Source: Flavivirga aquimarina (lineage in GTDB: Bacteria > Bacteroidota > Bacteroidia > Flavobacteriales > Flavobacteriaceae). From it: a stretch of DNA of 59,852 bases. The notes under the pieces are model-generated. The model was given only the letters and a program-made list of their open reading frames with translations, did not search any database and was not told the origin of the DNA. A program made the position numbers and the translations under genes. Numbering within the stretch: the stretch's first letter is position 1; every line of letters begins with the position of its first letter. The stretch lies in contig NZ_JAUOEK010000150.1 of assembly GCF_030540835.1 (NCBI RefSeq), forward strand, positions 1-59,852. Direction: 5' to 3'. Shown piece after piece: positions 1-10,100 of this stretch.

Positions 1-215
1 ACATTTAATCGAAAAGAATTCCTCGAGGCTCTGCCTCGGGGTTTCCGTTGAAATTGTCATTCCCGTGAAAACGGGAATCTAAATACAGAATTTCGGTTTT
101 TGACCTTTTTAGGTCAAAATGAAACCAGCGAAATACCTCTAAGGCTTTGCCTCGAGGATAGTTGGTTTCAAGAAATTCTTTATTCGGAAGGTCTCGGTAC
201 GCCATACCTAAGAAA
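1..215. repeat. Cluster of dispersed palindromic repeats
   Basis: This non-coding stretch is built from short inverted repeats. The motif at 59-83 is a hairpin of the form ATTCCCGtgaaaaCGGGAAT followed by CT. Two GAGGCTnTGCCTC hairpins lie near 25-40 and 138-157. The first motif has a relative at 44265-44286 and an inverted relative at 44445-44466, so it belongs to a family present elsewhere in this window. The 66-codon open frame across it on the minus strand reads through the hairpins and is unlikely to be a gene. Confidence 0.6.
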
Positions 216-305
216 TACCTAATTAAGATAAATAATATTTTTCATATGATAAAGAATTTTATCTTAGCAGCTTTGGCATATAGCTAAAGCAAATAAAGGA
301 AAATT

Positions 306-956
306 ATGAAAAATTTAAAAGAACAAACTGATGCTAAAATTGCAGCAGGACGACAAGCCAACCCTGATTTTATGAAAGGCGTTGACGATATTATTATTAA
401 GGCAAAAGCCTTCCAACAAGGTAGTGATGCTATTAAAATTGGTCAAAAGGCTCCTCATTTTGAGTTACCTGATCCTGAAGGACAATCAATATCGTTAGAT
501 GTCTTACTAGATAAAGGCCCTCTTGTTGTCACATTTTATCGTGGTGATTGGTGTCCGTACTGTAACTTACAACTTAGAGCCTTACAGGCCCGGTTAAGTG
601 AAATTCATGCATTAGGTGCTACATTGGTTGCCATTAGTCCACAAGTACCTGACGGATCAATGACAAAAAGTGAAATTAGCGAAATGGATTTTATTGTATT
701 GTCTGATCAAGATGCAAAAGTTGCTTTACAATATGGCGTTGCATGGGAGGTGCCGGAGTTTTTGGTGGAACATATGCGTGTAGATCGCAATCTTGATTTA
801 GAAAAAATTAATAATGGTAACGGTAGTGTGTTACCAATTCCAGCCACGTTTGTATTGGGGCGTGATGGAGTAGTCACATGGAGTTACGTTAACGTTGATT
901 ATAGAACACGTTCAGAACCTGATGATGTTATTAAGGCCTTGCAAAATCTGTCTTAA
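306..956 (+). CDS. Peroxiredoxin-like (AhpC/TSA) family protein
   Basis: A thioredoxin-fold redox protein of 216 residues. About 45 N-terminal residues precede the AhpC/TSA-type core, which starts near GQKAPHFELPD (residues 47-57). The active-site segment is GDWCPYCNLQL, with Cys83 and Cys86 forming a thioredoxin-style CxxC where classical peroxiredoxins have a single peroxidatic Cys. Strands with PATFVLGRDG and the C-terminal helix complete the fold. There is no signal peptide, so it is probably cytoplasmic. By family it would reduce peroxides or act as a thiol reductase; the substrate cannot be read from sequence. It appears monocistronic and is followed by a hairpin at 969-991. Confidence 0.8.
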   Translation: MKNLKEQTDAKIAAGRQANPDFMKGVDDIIIKAKAFQQGSDAIKIGQKAPHFELPDPEGQSISLDVLLDKGPLVVTFYRGDWCPYCNLQLRALQARLSEIHALGATLVAISPQVPDGSMTKSEISEMDFIVLSDQDAKVALQYGVAWEVPEFLVEHMRVDRNLDLEKINNGNGSVLPIPATFVLGRDGVVTWSYVNVDYRTRSEPDDVIKALQNLS

Positions 957-1461
957 GGATGCACTATGACAAAAGGAGATTAACCTTTTGTGTACATCAA
1001 AAACGATTCAACTACATTAATATATGGTTAGTTAAAAATATGTCATTTTAAATGCTCTTTTGTTTTAAGAGGTCTCTGGCCTCCTAAAACATAAATAATA
1101 AATCTGTTTTCAATATTGCATTTTAGGCATTTATTAAACAAAACACCAAATTTGGGAGTTTCTTTAACGATGTGAATATCCGTTTACAAGTCTGCTAATA
1201 TTTGTATTTTTTATTTCTACTACTTAAAACCCCAAAATGTTTAATATTGGTAATTCCGAAACTTTAAAAATGTTTCCTGTAACTCTTTAATATTCAATTA
1301 CAAGTAGTAAAATGTTTTTTGCTAAGTTAAATGAAAGAATAATATCGGATTTGATAGAAAAAGTATTTAAATTCATAACATGAAATAGCTAATTTAACCT
1401 ACAATTAATGGTTGGTTAAATACTATTAATTCGTCTATTTAACTTAAAAAATATACAATAA
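957..1461. other. Non-coding gap with two hairpins
   Basis: No credible gene lies in these 505 bases. The first hairpin (969-991) has the 8-bp stem ACAAAAGG/CCTTTTGT just after the peroxiredoxin gene. The second (1061-1091) has 11 of 12 matching positions between the arms at 1061-1072 and 1080-1091 and a 7-nt loop. Neither has a clear U tract, so terminator function is uncertain. The rest is AT-rich leader upstream of the sugar symporter. No clear TAnnTTTG promoter was found close to that gene. Confidence 0.45.
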
Positions 1462-3069
1462 ATGTCTATATTAAAAGATAGAGTCTCAATAAAAGAAAAA
1501 ATAGGATATGCATTAGGAGACGGCGCTGCGAATATAGCATGGAGAGGCGTAGCAACATTTTTATTTATTTTTTACACTGATGTTTTTGGACTTAACCCTG
1601 CAACTGTTGGAGTGTTATTCTTAGTTGCTCGATTTAGTGATGGTATTAGTGATGTTTTAATGGGTATTATAGGAGATAGAACGAAATCTAAATATGGTAA
1701 GTTTCGCCCTTGGATCTTATGGACAGCCATTCCATTGGCAGCTATTCTTTCGTTACTCTTTGCCAGTCCGGAGCTGAATGATTCTGGGAAAATTGTGTAT
1801 GCCTATATTACATACATTTTATTTACGCTCATTTATACAGCTAACAATATACCCTATGGCGCATTAATGGCAGTTATGACTGGCGATGATAAAGTCCGTA
1901 CAAGTATTGGCTCTTATAGAATGGTTGGTGCTTTTGGGGGTGGAATGCTTGTACAAGGTGTGTTACTTTATTTAGTTGCTTATTTTGGGAACATTGATCC
2001 TACTATTAAAGTGGACAAACTAGATGAAGATAAGTTTAGAGTAGAGGTGTCTGCACCATCAGATGTATCTAATGTGAATATAAAAACAGAAGATGGGATC
2101 GCTCTATTTGTATGGGATAATAAAGCTATTAATGCAGAAGAGAATACGCCTACTCATGCAAAAAGTTTTTCTGTAGAAGCAAATAAAACATATACATTTA
2201 TTGTAACAGGTGAAAAGAATGTTGATGCCGGTAAAATCTCAATTATTGACCAAAAAGAAGGTTATAGTAACTCTATGTACTTGCTTTCTGTGTTTTTGGC
2301 TGTTTTTATGTTTATAACGTTTTACACTACGAAGGAACGGGTTGCGCCACCTAAAAACCAGAAAAGTGATTTAGGGAAAGACTTAAAAGATTTAATATCC
2401 AACAAACCTTGGTTGGTTTTATTGTTGGTAGGCTTGTTGTTCAATATTTATAATTCAATAAAGCAAGGCATTGTTGTTATCTATTTTACACATTATTTAA
2501 ATAACCAATTATTAGCTGCAAGTTTTTTAGTTGGATTGATGTTAGCTTCGATTGCCGGTGCTATAATAACAGCGCCTTTAGGAAAAAAACTAGGGAAGAG
2601 AAACCTGTTTATTTATGCGTTAATTTTATCAGGTTTAGTAAATGCGTTACTTGTTTTTTGTGGTTCAGATGATGTAGAGGCTATTTTTACTATTGGTATT
2701 ATTTCCGAATTTTTTGCAGCAATTTTTCCAACATTGCTTTTTGTAATGCTAGGAGATGCAGCAGATTATTCTGAGTTTAAAAATGGCCGACGTGCTACAG
2801 GTCTTGTGTATTCGGCAGGATCATTTGCTACAAAGTTTGGAGGTGGTATTGCAGGAGCTATTATAGGTTTTGTTTTGGCAAATTTTAATTACGATGGTCA
2901 AGACGCAGTAGCTATTAGTGGAGCTGTTCCTGGTATTGTTATGTTAATGAGTTGGATTCCATCTATAATAGCTTTAATTGCTGCTGGGCTAATGTTTTTC
3001 TATCCACTCAACCAAAAAACATTAGATACTGTAACTTTAGAATTGAATGCTAGAAGGGAATCAGAATAG
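1462..3069 (+). CDS. GPH-family sugar:cation symporter with inserted exported domain
   Basis: An inner-membrane transporter of the glycoside-pentoside-hexuronide (MelB-like) branch of the major facilitator superfamily. The N-terminal half has the GPH signature, with FSDGISDVLMGIIGDRTKSK (residues 58-77) followed by YGKFRPWILW. About 12 membrane helices can be traced. Residues about 176-264 are a hydrophilic, beta-rich insertion between helices of the first half that usual family members (about 450-480 residues) lack. It begins after YLVAYFGN, ends before SNSMYLLSVFL, and should face the periplasm. The beta-glucosidase and SusCD genes nearby suggest import of sugars released by the locus. The cargo is inferred, not shown. 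Confidence 0.85.
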   Translation: MSILKDRVSIKEKIGYALGDGAANIAWRGVATFLFIFYTDVFGLNPATVGVLFLVARFSDGISDVLMGIIGDRTKSKYGKFRPWILWTAIPLAAILSLLFASPELNDSGKIVYAYITYILFTLIYTANNIPYGALMAVMTGDDKVRTSIGSYRMVGAFGGGMLVQGVLLYLVAYFGNIDPTIKVDKLDEDKFRVEVSAPSDVSNVNIKTEDGIALFVWDNKAINAEENTPTHAKSFSVEANKTYTFIVTGEKNVDAGKISIIDQKEGYSNSMYLLSVFLAVFMFITFYTTKERVAPPKNQKSDLGKDLKDLISNKPWLVLLLVGLLFNIYNSIKQGIVVIYFTHYLNNQLLAASFLVGLMLASIAGAIITAPLGKKLGKRNLFIYALILSGLVNALLVFCGSDDVEAIFTIGIISEFFAAIFPTLLFVMLGDAADYSEFKNGRRATGLVYSAGSFATKFGGGIAGAIIGFVLANFNYDGQDAVAISGAVPGIVMLMSWIPSIIALIAAGLMFFYPLNQKTLDTVTLELNARRESE

Positions 3070-3126
3070 TTCTAGTAAAAAATAGACAGCATATATTGGT
3101 TAGAGGTAAAATATGTGCTGTAAAAG

Positions 3127-3163
3127 AGAAAGGGTCGCTATAACATATATAACAACCCTTTCT
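3127..3163 (+). terminator. Hairpin after symporter gene
   Basis: A perfect 9-bp stem (AGAAAGGGT at 3127-3135, ACCCTTTCT at 3155-3163) with a 19-nt loop lies 57 bases after the symporter stop. The U tract is weak, so termination is likely but not certain. Confidence 0.4.
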
Positions 3164-3169
3164 TGTAAT

Positions 3170-3346
3170 TGAACCCATCTTGACTTTTTGTTTTTAACCG
3201 AAAATGAGATAAAATTTGTTCAGATGAGACACTTTTCGAAAAGCATAGCATCGCTAAGCATAAAAAAGTAACGAAATATGGGCGAATTTTAGTCATTCCT
3301 GCCGGCAGGTAGGTTTTAGGAAATAGAAAAAGTCAAGATTAGTTCA
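3170..3346. repeat. MITE-like element with 20-bp terminal inverted repeats
   Basis: The ends at 3170-3189 and 3327-3346 are inverted copies matching at 18 of 20 positions; the left arm reads TGAACCCATCTTGACTTTTT. The 177-bp unit has no coding capacity and contains a CCTGCCGGCAGG palindrome (3298-3309), a REP-type core. It sits in the gap between two convergent genes. The size and terminal repeats resemble a non-autonomous transposable element, but no target-site duplication was identified. Confidence 0.45.
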
Positions 3347-3359
3347 TTGTAATAAGGTA

Positions 3360-5666
3360 CTATTTTAATTCAAAACGTGTATTTAAATTAGTATTAGAGC
3401 TTCCTCCAATAAAAATTTCAAATTCTCCAGGCTCTATAATAAAATCGCCTTGATTGTTATAAAAACCTAACTCCGTTTTGTTTAAAACAAAATGGATCGT
3501 TTTAGTTTCATCGCTTTGTAATTCAATTAATTCGAATCCTTTTAATTCTTTTATAGGGCGTGTAGTACTTGCTACAAGGTCTCTAATATAAAGTTGCACG
3601 ACTTCTTTGCCTGTTATTTTTCCTGTGTTGGTGACATCAACAGAAATTTTAACATCCTCATCAATATTAAGCACCTTTTTGTTAAGTGTTAAATTTTTAT
3701 ATTCAAAAGATGTATAGCTTAAGCCATGACCAAACGAATAAAGGGGAGTGTTATCTACATCACTATAATGAGACCAAAAAACTAAATTAGGGTTACTCTC
3801 GTCTCTAACAGGTCTTCCTGTATTTTTATGATTATAATATATAGGTATTTGCCCAACGTTTTTTGGAAAAGTCATGGGTAGTTTGCCACTCGGATTATAA
3901 TCTCCGTATAATACTTGTGCTATGGCATGCCCTGCTTGCGTACCAAGTTGCCACGCTTCAACAATAGCAGGTATGTGTTTGTCTGCCCAATTAATAGTTA
4001 AAGGCCTTCCGTTGTTTAATACTAAAACAATGTTTTTGTTTACTTTGTATACTTCTTCTAATAATTCTTGTTGAACACCTGGTAAATCAATGTCGGTTCT
4101 GCTTCTGGCTTCTCCACTTTGAAACCCATGTTCTCCTAAAACCATAACGACCACATCGGCATTTTTTGCTGCATTTATAGCATCTTTAAACTCACTTCTA
4201 TCCGTGGTATTTATTTTAATCTCGTTAACGAATTTAGTATCTCCAACAGATACGTCAGCTCCTTTTTTATAAATTAAATTATTGCCTTTATAATGTTGCA
4301 TGCCTTCTAATACCGATACTCCAGTGCTGTCTTTCGATGCAATTCTCCAACTTCCTAGTGGACTGTTTTTTTCATTTGCTAAAGCGCCAATTAAAGCAAT
4401 GTTTTGACCTTTTTTTTGTAGTGGTAGCAAATGGTTTTCGTTTTTGAGCAAAACAATAGATTTTTTTGCCATATCCAAAACAGCATCTAAGTGTTTCGGA
4501 TTATTTACGACTTCCTTTTCTCTGGCTTCGTCACAATATCTATAGGGGTCATCAAATAACCCCAATTCAAATTTTACAGTTAAAATTCTTCTAACAGCGT
4601 CGTCGATAATGGTTTCTTCAATAACACCATCTTTTACTAGCTGTTCTAATTCATATATATAAATATGCGATTCCATATCCATATCAGAACCTGCCAGTGC
4701 TGCCATTTTAGCAGCGTCTTTATTGTCTTTTGCGTAACCCCAAACAACAAGTTCCTTTATAGAAGCCCAATCGGAGATCACAAAGCCTTTGAAATTCCAT
4801 TTGTCTTTTAAAATGTCTCTTAACAAATATTTGTTTCCGGTAGCTGGTACACCATCATATTCATTAAATGCATTCATTAAGGTTTTTACGTTAGCATCAA
4901 CAGCTGCTTTAAATGGAGGTAATACAGCATTATGTAGCGTTGAGTGTCCTATGTCTACTGTATTGTATTCTTTTCCAGCTTCAGAAAATCCATAAGCGGC
5001 AAAATGTTTGGCGCAAGCAGCTATAGTGTTTACATCAGATAAATCGTCTCCTTGAAACCCTTCAACCCTAGCTACTGCAATTTTGCTTCCTAAATAAGGA
5101 TCCTCTCCGGCACCTTCCATAACACGTCCCCATCTAGGGTCTCTAGATATGTCCACCATTGGAGCAAATGTCCAGTTTATACCTGCGGCCGATGCTTCTG
5201 CAGCAGCAACTTGTGCAGATTTCTTTATAGCTTCTAAATCCCAGCTAGCAGCTTCAGCTAATGGTATGGGGCTTAATGTTTTGTAGCCATGAATAACATC
5301 AAAGCCTATTATTAATGGAATTCCTAATCTGGATTCTTCTACAGCAATTTTTTGTACAGCTCTCACGGCTTTAGTGCCTCTTACAGAAAGCATAGAGCCA
5401 ACAAGGCCATTTTTTAAATGATCGTATTTTTCTTCTGCATCACCACCGTTGGGAACTGGGCCGGTTACGTCCCAAAATCCATTGTATTGGTTCATTTGAC
5501 CAATTTTTTCTTTTAGTGTCATTATTTTAATGAGAGAATCTACCTTTTCATTGATTAGTTCTACTTTAGAATAGGTTATAGTATTGTTATTGTTGTGATT
5601 ATTGGTACAAGCCATAAACATTATTGTTACTATTATATACGTTATGAGTTTAAATTTGATATTCAT
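3360..5666 (-). CDS. bglX: Glycoside hydrolase family 3 beta-glucosidase, lipoprotein
   Basis: An exo-acting glycosidase of 768 residues that should release terminal beta-linked glucose (or a related sugar) from oligosaccharides. A lipoprotein signal ends at MFMAC, so it is probably membrane-anchored and faces the periplasm or cell surface. The GH3 N-terminal barrel spans about residues 40-370 and contains KHFAAYG and the nucleophile in ISDW (Asp299). The GH3 C-terminal domain spans about 400-630, with LGEHGFQSGEARSRTDIDLP, and a fibronectin-III-like domain with SYTSFEY follows. The length fits BglX-type enzymes. It converges on the symporter gene and has a long leader region upstream. Substrate specificity within GH3 cannot be fixed by eye. 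Confidence 0.88.
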   Translation of the reverse strand: MNIKFKLITYIIVTIMFMACTNNHNNNNTITYSKVELINEKVDSLIKIMTLKEKIGQMNQYNGFWDVTGPVPNGGDAEEKYDHLKNGLVGSMLSVRGTKAVRAVQKIAVEESRLGIPLIIGFDVIHGYKTLSPIPLAEAASWDLEAIKKSAQVAAAEASAAGINWTFAPMVDISRDPRWGRVMEGAGEDPYLGSKIAVARVEGFQGDDLSDVNTIAACAKHFAAYGFSEAGKEYNTVDIGHSTLHNAVLPPFKAAVDANVKTLMNAFNEYDGVPATGNKYLLRDILKDKWNFKGFVISDWASIKELVVWGYAKDNKDAAKMAALAGSDMDMESHIYIYELEQLVKDGVIEETIIDDAVRRILTVKFELGLFDDPYRYCDEAREKEVVNNPKHLDAVLDMAKKSIVLLKNENHLLPLQKKGQNIALIGALANEKNSPLGSWRIASKDSTGVSVLEGMQHYKGNNLIYKKGADVSVGDTKFVNEIKINTTDRSEFKDAINAAKNADVVVMVLGEHGFQSGEARSRTDIDLPGVQQELLEEVYKVNKNIVLVLNNGRPLTINWADKHIPAIVEAWQLGTQAGHAIAQVLYGDYNPSGKLPMTFPKNVGQIPIYYNHKNTGRPVRDESNPNLVFWSHYSDVDNTPLYSFGHGLSYTSFEYKNLTLNKKVLNIDEDVKISVDVTNTGKITGKEVVQLYIRDLVASTTRPIKELKGFELIELQSDETKTIHFVLNKTELGFYNNQGDFIIEPGEFEIFIGGSSNTNLNTRFELK

Positions 5667-6071
5667 AATAAAGACATTATTTCATTTAAACAGCTGAAAA
5701 TCAGTCATTTTGTATTTTAAAAGACTTTATAAAGATTAGTATTATATATTTTTATGTATTATTAATAATACTATTTCCTCATATAAATTAGCATAATTTA
5801 TCACGCTTAAGTACGATTTAAATTTTGCTTATATTTCATAAAATAAGTGTGTAATTTCATGAGTCTCTTTATTCTATTGGTTTTATAGGTCTATTTTTTT
5901 AAAAATAAAGCTGAAATAATTCTTTTTACAAATTTGTTTTACAAAAATATATGTATTATCACGTATTAAATTGTCTTAAATGATCAATTGATGATACTAT
6001 TTTTAATAATTTAAATAAAGATATGGTAGTGAGGAGGTGCTTATATTAATAAATAAAAAGAAAGACAAATT
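5667..6071. other. AT-rich gap between GH3 gene and AraC regulator gene
   Basis: These 405 bases hold no credible gene. They follow the regulator gene and precede the beta-glucosidase gene, both on the minus strand, so the GH3 promoter should lie here. A TATTTTTG box (a TAnnTTTG match on the minus strand) occurs at 5942-5949, but it is 276 bases from the start codon and has no TTG at the expected distance. Confidence 0.3.
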
Positions 6072-6947
6072 CTACAAAACACGTTTGATGCAAGAATTAA
6101 AATTTTCTCTAAATTCACTAGGAGTGGCATTTTTTTCTTTTTTAAAAATGCGATTAAAATTTGCTATGTTGTTAAACCCGCACTTAAAACTTATTTCAGC
6201 AATGCTTAAATCTGTTTCTAAAAGAAGTTTGCTAGCTTGACTTATACGTGTACTATTTACATAAATAACAAAGGTTTTACCTGTTCGCTTTTTTATAAAC
6301 CTATTAAAAGAAACAGGTGTCATATTTACTAGTGCAGATATTTCGTCTAGTGATATTTTTTTGTCGAAGTTGTTTTGAATATAGTCATAAACTTTTTTTA
6401 TTTTCGAGCTATTTTCAAAGTCTCTTTTTTGTGTAGTAGAATTAGATAGCATACGTTGGTTTCTTGAGCTAGCTAAATCATATAGTATAGATATAAATTC
6501 TAAATAATAGTCAATACCATCTGTTTTGCTAAGCTGTATAAGTCTTGGCGCCATCTCTAAAGAAACTTTTTTTGAAAATAAAATGCCATGGGCAGATTTT
6601 TCAAACATATCTTTTATGGGTTTAAATATGTTTCTTGCTAATAGTTTTTCATCAAGTAAGTCGTAATTAATATGTATAGTGATTTCATGGATTTTTTTAC
6701 ATTGACATTTATGTAATTCCCATCCGTGAACTAGATTAGACCCAACAAAAACAAGCTCAATATCGTCTATTTCTTCTATGCTATCTCCAGCTATTCTTCT
6801 TACGCCTTTCCCGTTCTGTATAAAATTTAATTCGTATTCCGGGTGAAAATGAATAGGGAAATCAAAATCGTCTTTTACTCGGTCGAAAACTAAAAAACTG
6901 TCTTCAGGAGTTAATTGTGTTATTTCTCTATGTATATTATCTAGCAT
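6072..6947 (-). CDS. AraC-family regulator with cupin sensor domain
   Basis: A 291-residue one-component transcription factor. The N-terminal half is a cupin-type ligand-binding domain, with FPIHFHPEYELNFIQNGKG around residues 31-49. The C-terminal 100 residues carry two AraC helix-turn-helix motifs, including LDEISALVNMTPVSFNRFIK, and end with the typical CGFNNIANFNRIFKKEKNATPSEFR signature. It is divergent from the first SusC gene across 213 bases, and the GH3 gene lies downstream on the same strand. It is therefore the obvious candidate regulator of this uptake locus, sensing a sugar or breakdown product. The ligand is unknown. Confidence 0.88.
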   Translation of the reverse strand: MLDNIHREITQLTPEDSFLVFDRVKDDFDFPIHFHPEYELNFIQNGKGVRRIAGDSIEEIDDIELVFVGSNLVHGWELHKCQCKKIHEITIHINYDLLDEKLLARNIFKPIKDMFEKSAHGILFSKKVSLEMAPRLIQLSKTDGIDYYLEFISILYDLASSRNQRMLSNSTTQKRDFENSSKIKKVYDYIQNNFDKKISLDEISALVNMTPVSFNRFIKKRTGKTFVIYVNSTRISQASKLLLETDLSIAEISFKCGFNNIANFNRIFKKEKNATPSEFRENFNSCIKRVL

Positions 6948-7160
6948 CTGATACGTTTTTGTGATATTGTGAGAAATATATATTATTATTTGATAAAATC
7001 ATATTATATATGTGTTTATTTTGATGTTAAATTTGTATCACAAACTAAATATTAATTTATCATTAAATAATATAGATTATAATTTTTACTTACTGCAAAT
7101 CTAATTTATTTAGCGAAATTATTAAAAACTATTTTTCAATAAACTAATTTACAATAACTT

Positions 7161-10100
7161 ATGAAAGAAAAATTATTTAAAAAGTTACTTTTTTTATCGG
7201 TTTTTATTTTGAGCATATCTATGTATTCTCAAAATATCACTGGTACTATTTCTGACTCTAATGGTCCTTTGCCCGGTGTTAATGTCATCGTAAAAGGAAC
7301 TTCTAATGGGTCTGTAACAGATTTTGATGGAAAATATAGTCTTACTAATGTGGGTTCAGATGCCGTATTAGTTTTTAGCTATGTAGGGTATGAAACACTC
7401 GAAGTAACCGTTGGTGGGAAGTCTATCATCGATGCTGTTCTTGTAGAAGATACTAGTATTTTAAATGAAGTAGTTGTAGTGGGTTACGGAAAAACATCTA
7501 GGCGTTTAGTAACCGGTGCTATTTCTTCAGTAAAATCAGAAGATATTATTAAAACACCAGTAACATCTGCAGAACAAGCTTTGCAAGGACAAGCACCTGG
7601 TGTTACTATAATTAATGGAGGTTCACCGGGTACGGCGCCTCAAGTTCAAATACGTGGTTTGGGAACTTTTGGTAATAGTCAACCATTATATGTAGTAGAT
7701 GGTATCGTTTCTGGAGGAATCAATGAGATCAATCCTAACGATATAGAATCTATTGATGTATTAAAAGATGCATCAACGGCTGCTATTTATGGATCTAGAG
7801 CTTCTAATGGTGTTGTAATTATTACAACTAAAAGAGGTAAGTCTGGAAAAACAAAAGTGACCTTCGATTCCTATTTTGCTACTCAAAGTGTTCCAAAAAC
7901 ATTAGACCTGCTTGATTCTAGTCAATTTAGAGAATATGCAGAGGGAACTTTTGGTTTGCCTGCTAGGTATACTTCAGACGAAGCATCAACTAGACTTAAT
8001 ACAGATTGGCAAGACGAAGTATTTCAGACGGCCTTTACCCATAATACGAACTTAGGTGTTTCGGGAGGAAGTGATTCGGCAGTATTTAATATATCTGCGG
8101 GTTATATTGATCAAGAAGGTATTATCATTAATACAGGCTTTAAAAGATCGTCCTTAAGAGCAAATAGTGAATTTAAGCTCGGAGAGAAATTTAAGATTGG
8201 AGAAACCTTAGCTATTGCAGATTCTCACATGAAAAACGAAGAGGAGAATGGAGATAGAACATTGGTAGAACATATGATCAAGTCATTGCCTTACACGCCT
8301 GTTTATAATGCGGATAATCTAGGTGGTTTTGGAGGAGCAGTACCCACTACAGATAGTAATGCAGATCCAGAAAACCCAGTTAGACTTCAAACCATAAGTA
8401 ATAATACAACTGATATTACCAAAATATTAGGGTCTATATATGCGTCTTATGAGATCTTAAATGGTTTAGAGTATAAGTTTCAATATGGTTTTGAAAGAAC
8501 ATCATTGTCAACAAATATTCACCGACCATCTTTTAATGAGGGCGCAAATTTTCGTACTGCTGCGGAACTCGATCAAAAAGCAAATCTTTTTAATTCGGAT
8601 ACTTACACAAGTTCATTAACATACTCAACTGTTTTTAATGAAGTTCATAATTTAGATTTATTAGCAGTTGTTGAAAAGTTTGAGACTACGGCTCGAAACA
8701 ATCAATCTAAAGCATCAAATCCATTAACAGATGCGGTACCAGTAATTCTAGGTGGTGCAGAGGTTGTTAATCAGTTTTTTGAATATGGTTTAATTTCCTA
8801 CATAGGGAGGGTTAATTATAATTATGATAACAAATATTTGTTATCGGCATCACTTCGTCGTGATGGATCCTCTCGTTTTGGTAAAGGAAATAAATGGGCA
8901 AATTTCCCAGCTGTGTCTTTAGGTTGGGTGCTAAGTGAGGAAGATTTTTTAAAAGATTCTAATTCAATAAGTAATTTAAAACTTAGAGGATCTTGGGGAG
9001 TTACAGGTAACGATGGTTCTGTGGAATATGCCTTTCAATCGGGTGTAATAAGCACATACAGTTATGTAGACTTGGGTAATGCTACAGGGGCTTCTACTTT
9101 TGGCCTTTCGAACCCAGATCTAAAATGGGAAGAAGCGACAATGACCAATATTGGTTTAGATGCAGGTTTTTTAAATAATGCACTTACAGTATCTTTTGAA
9201 TATTATAATAACGATATAGAAGATGTTATTGTACCAATTCCTAATGTCGCATCAGAAGGGTTAGGAGAAGGTTTTACGCAACGTAATGGTGCATCAACAA
9301 ATACCAAAGGGTTTGAGTTTAATGTTGGTTATAACCATAATAAAGGAGGTGATTTTAGTTGGTCTGCTAATTTGAATCTTGGGACATCTAAAAATAAGGC
9401 CGTTAGTCTTAATGACCAGTTGCCTTTTGTAGAAAGTTCTACTTTTGAAGGCCAAAAGTTGTCTAGAATAACAGCAGGTGAATCACTATTTTATTTTTAT
9501 GGACTTCAAACAGATGGTTTATTTCAACAAGGTGACGATACAAGTGCACAACCAAATGCAGCAGCAGGAGATATTCGTTTTATAGACCAAAATGGTGATG
9601 GCGTTATTAATAGTGCAGATAATGTAAAAATAGGAAACCCATTTCCAGAACTCACATATGGTTTAAACTTATCGGCTAATTATAAAAATTTCGATGCGAC
9701 CTTATTCTTTAGTGGCGTAAGTGGAAACGATATTTATAATACAACGCTGTATGATTTAGAAGGGATGACACGTTTGTTTAATGCGGGAACTGCTGTGTTA
9801 AACAGATGGACGCCAACTAATACAAATACAACGATACCTAAGTTTGCAACTCATTCTGATAATGTGGTGAGTTCAGATCGTTATATAGAAGATGGATCTT
9901 ATGCTAAACTTAGAAATTTAACTGTTGGTTATAGTTTGTCAGAGTCAACATTGTCCAGTTTAGCAAATGGAGCTATAACAAAGTTTAGAATATATGCCAC
10001 AGGACAAAACTTATTTACGATAACGGATTATTCTGGTTACGACCCAGAAATTGGTGGAAGTGCTACGGTAAACCCAGATCAACAATCTCCCGCAGCTGGT

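Noticed and set aside
5-205. Minus-strand 66-codon open frame with LYLDSRFHGNDNF
   Set aside because: The phrase is the translation of palindromic repeats and no gene-like start or homology is visible.
957-1461. Possible riboswitch or small RNA in the hairpin-bearing gap
   Set aside because: Only two simple hairpins are seen, with no conserved aptamer pattern or promoter.
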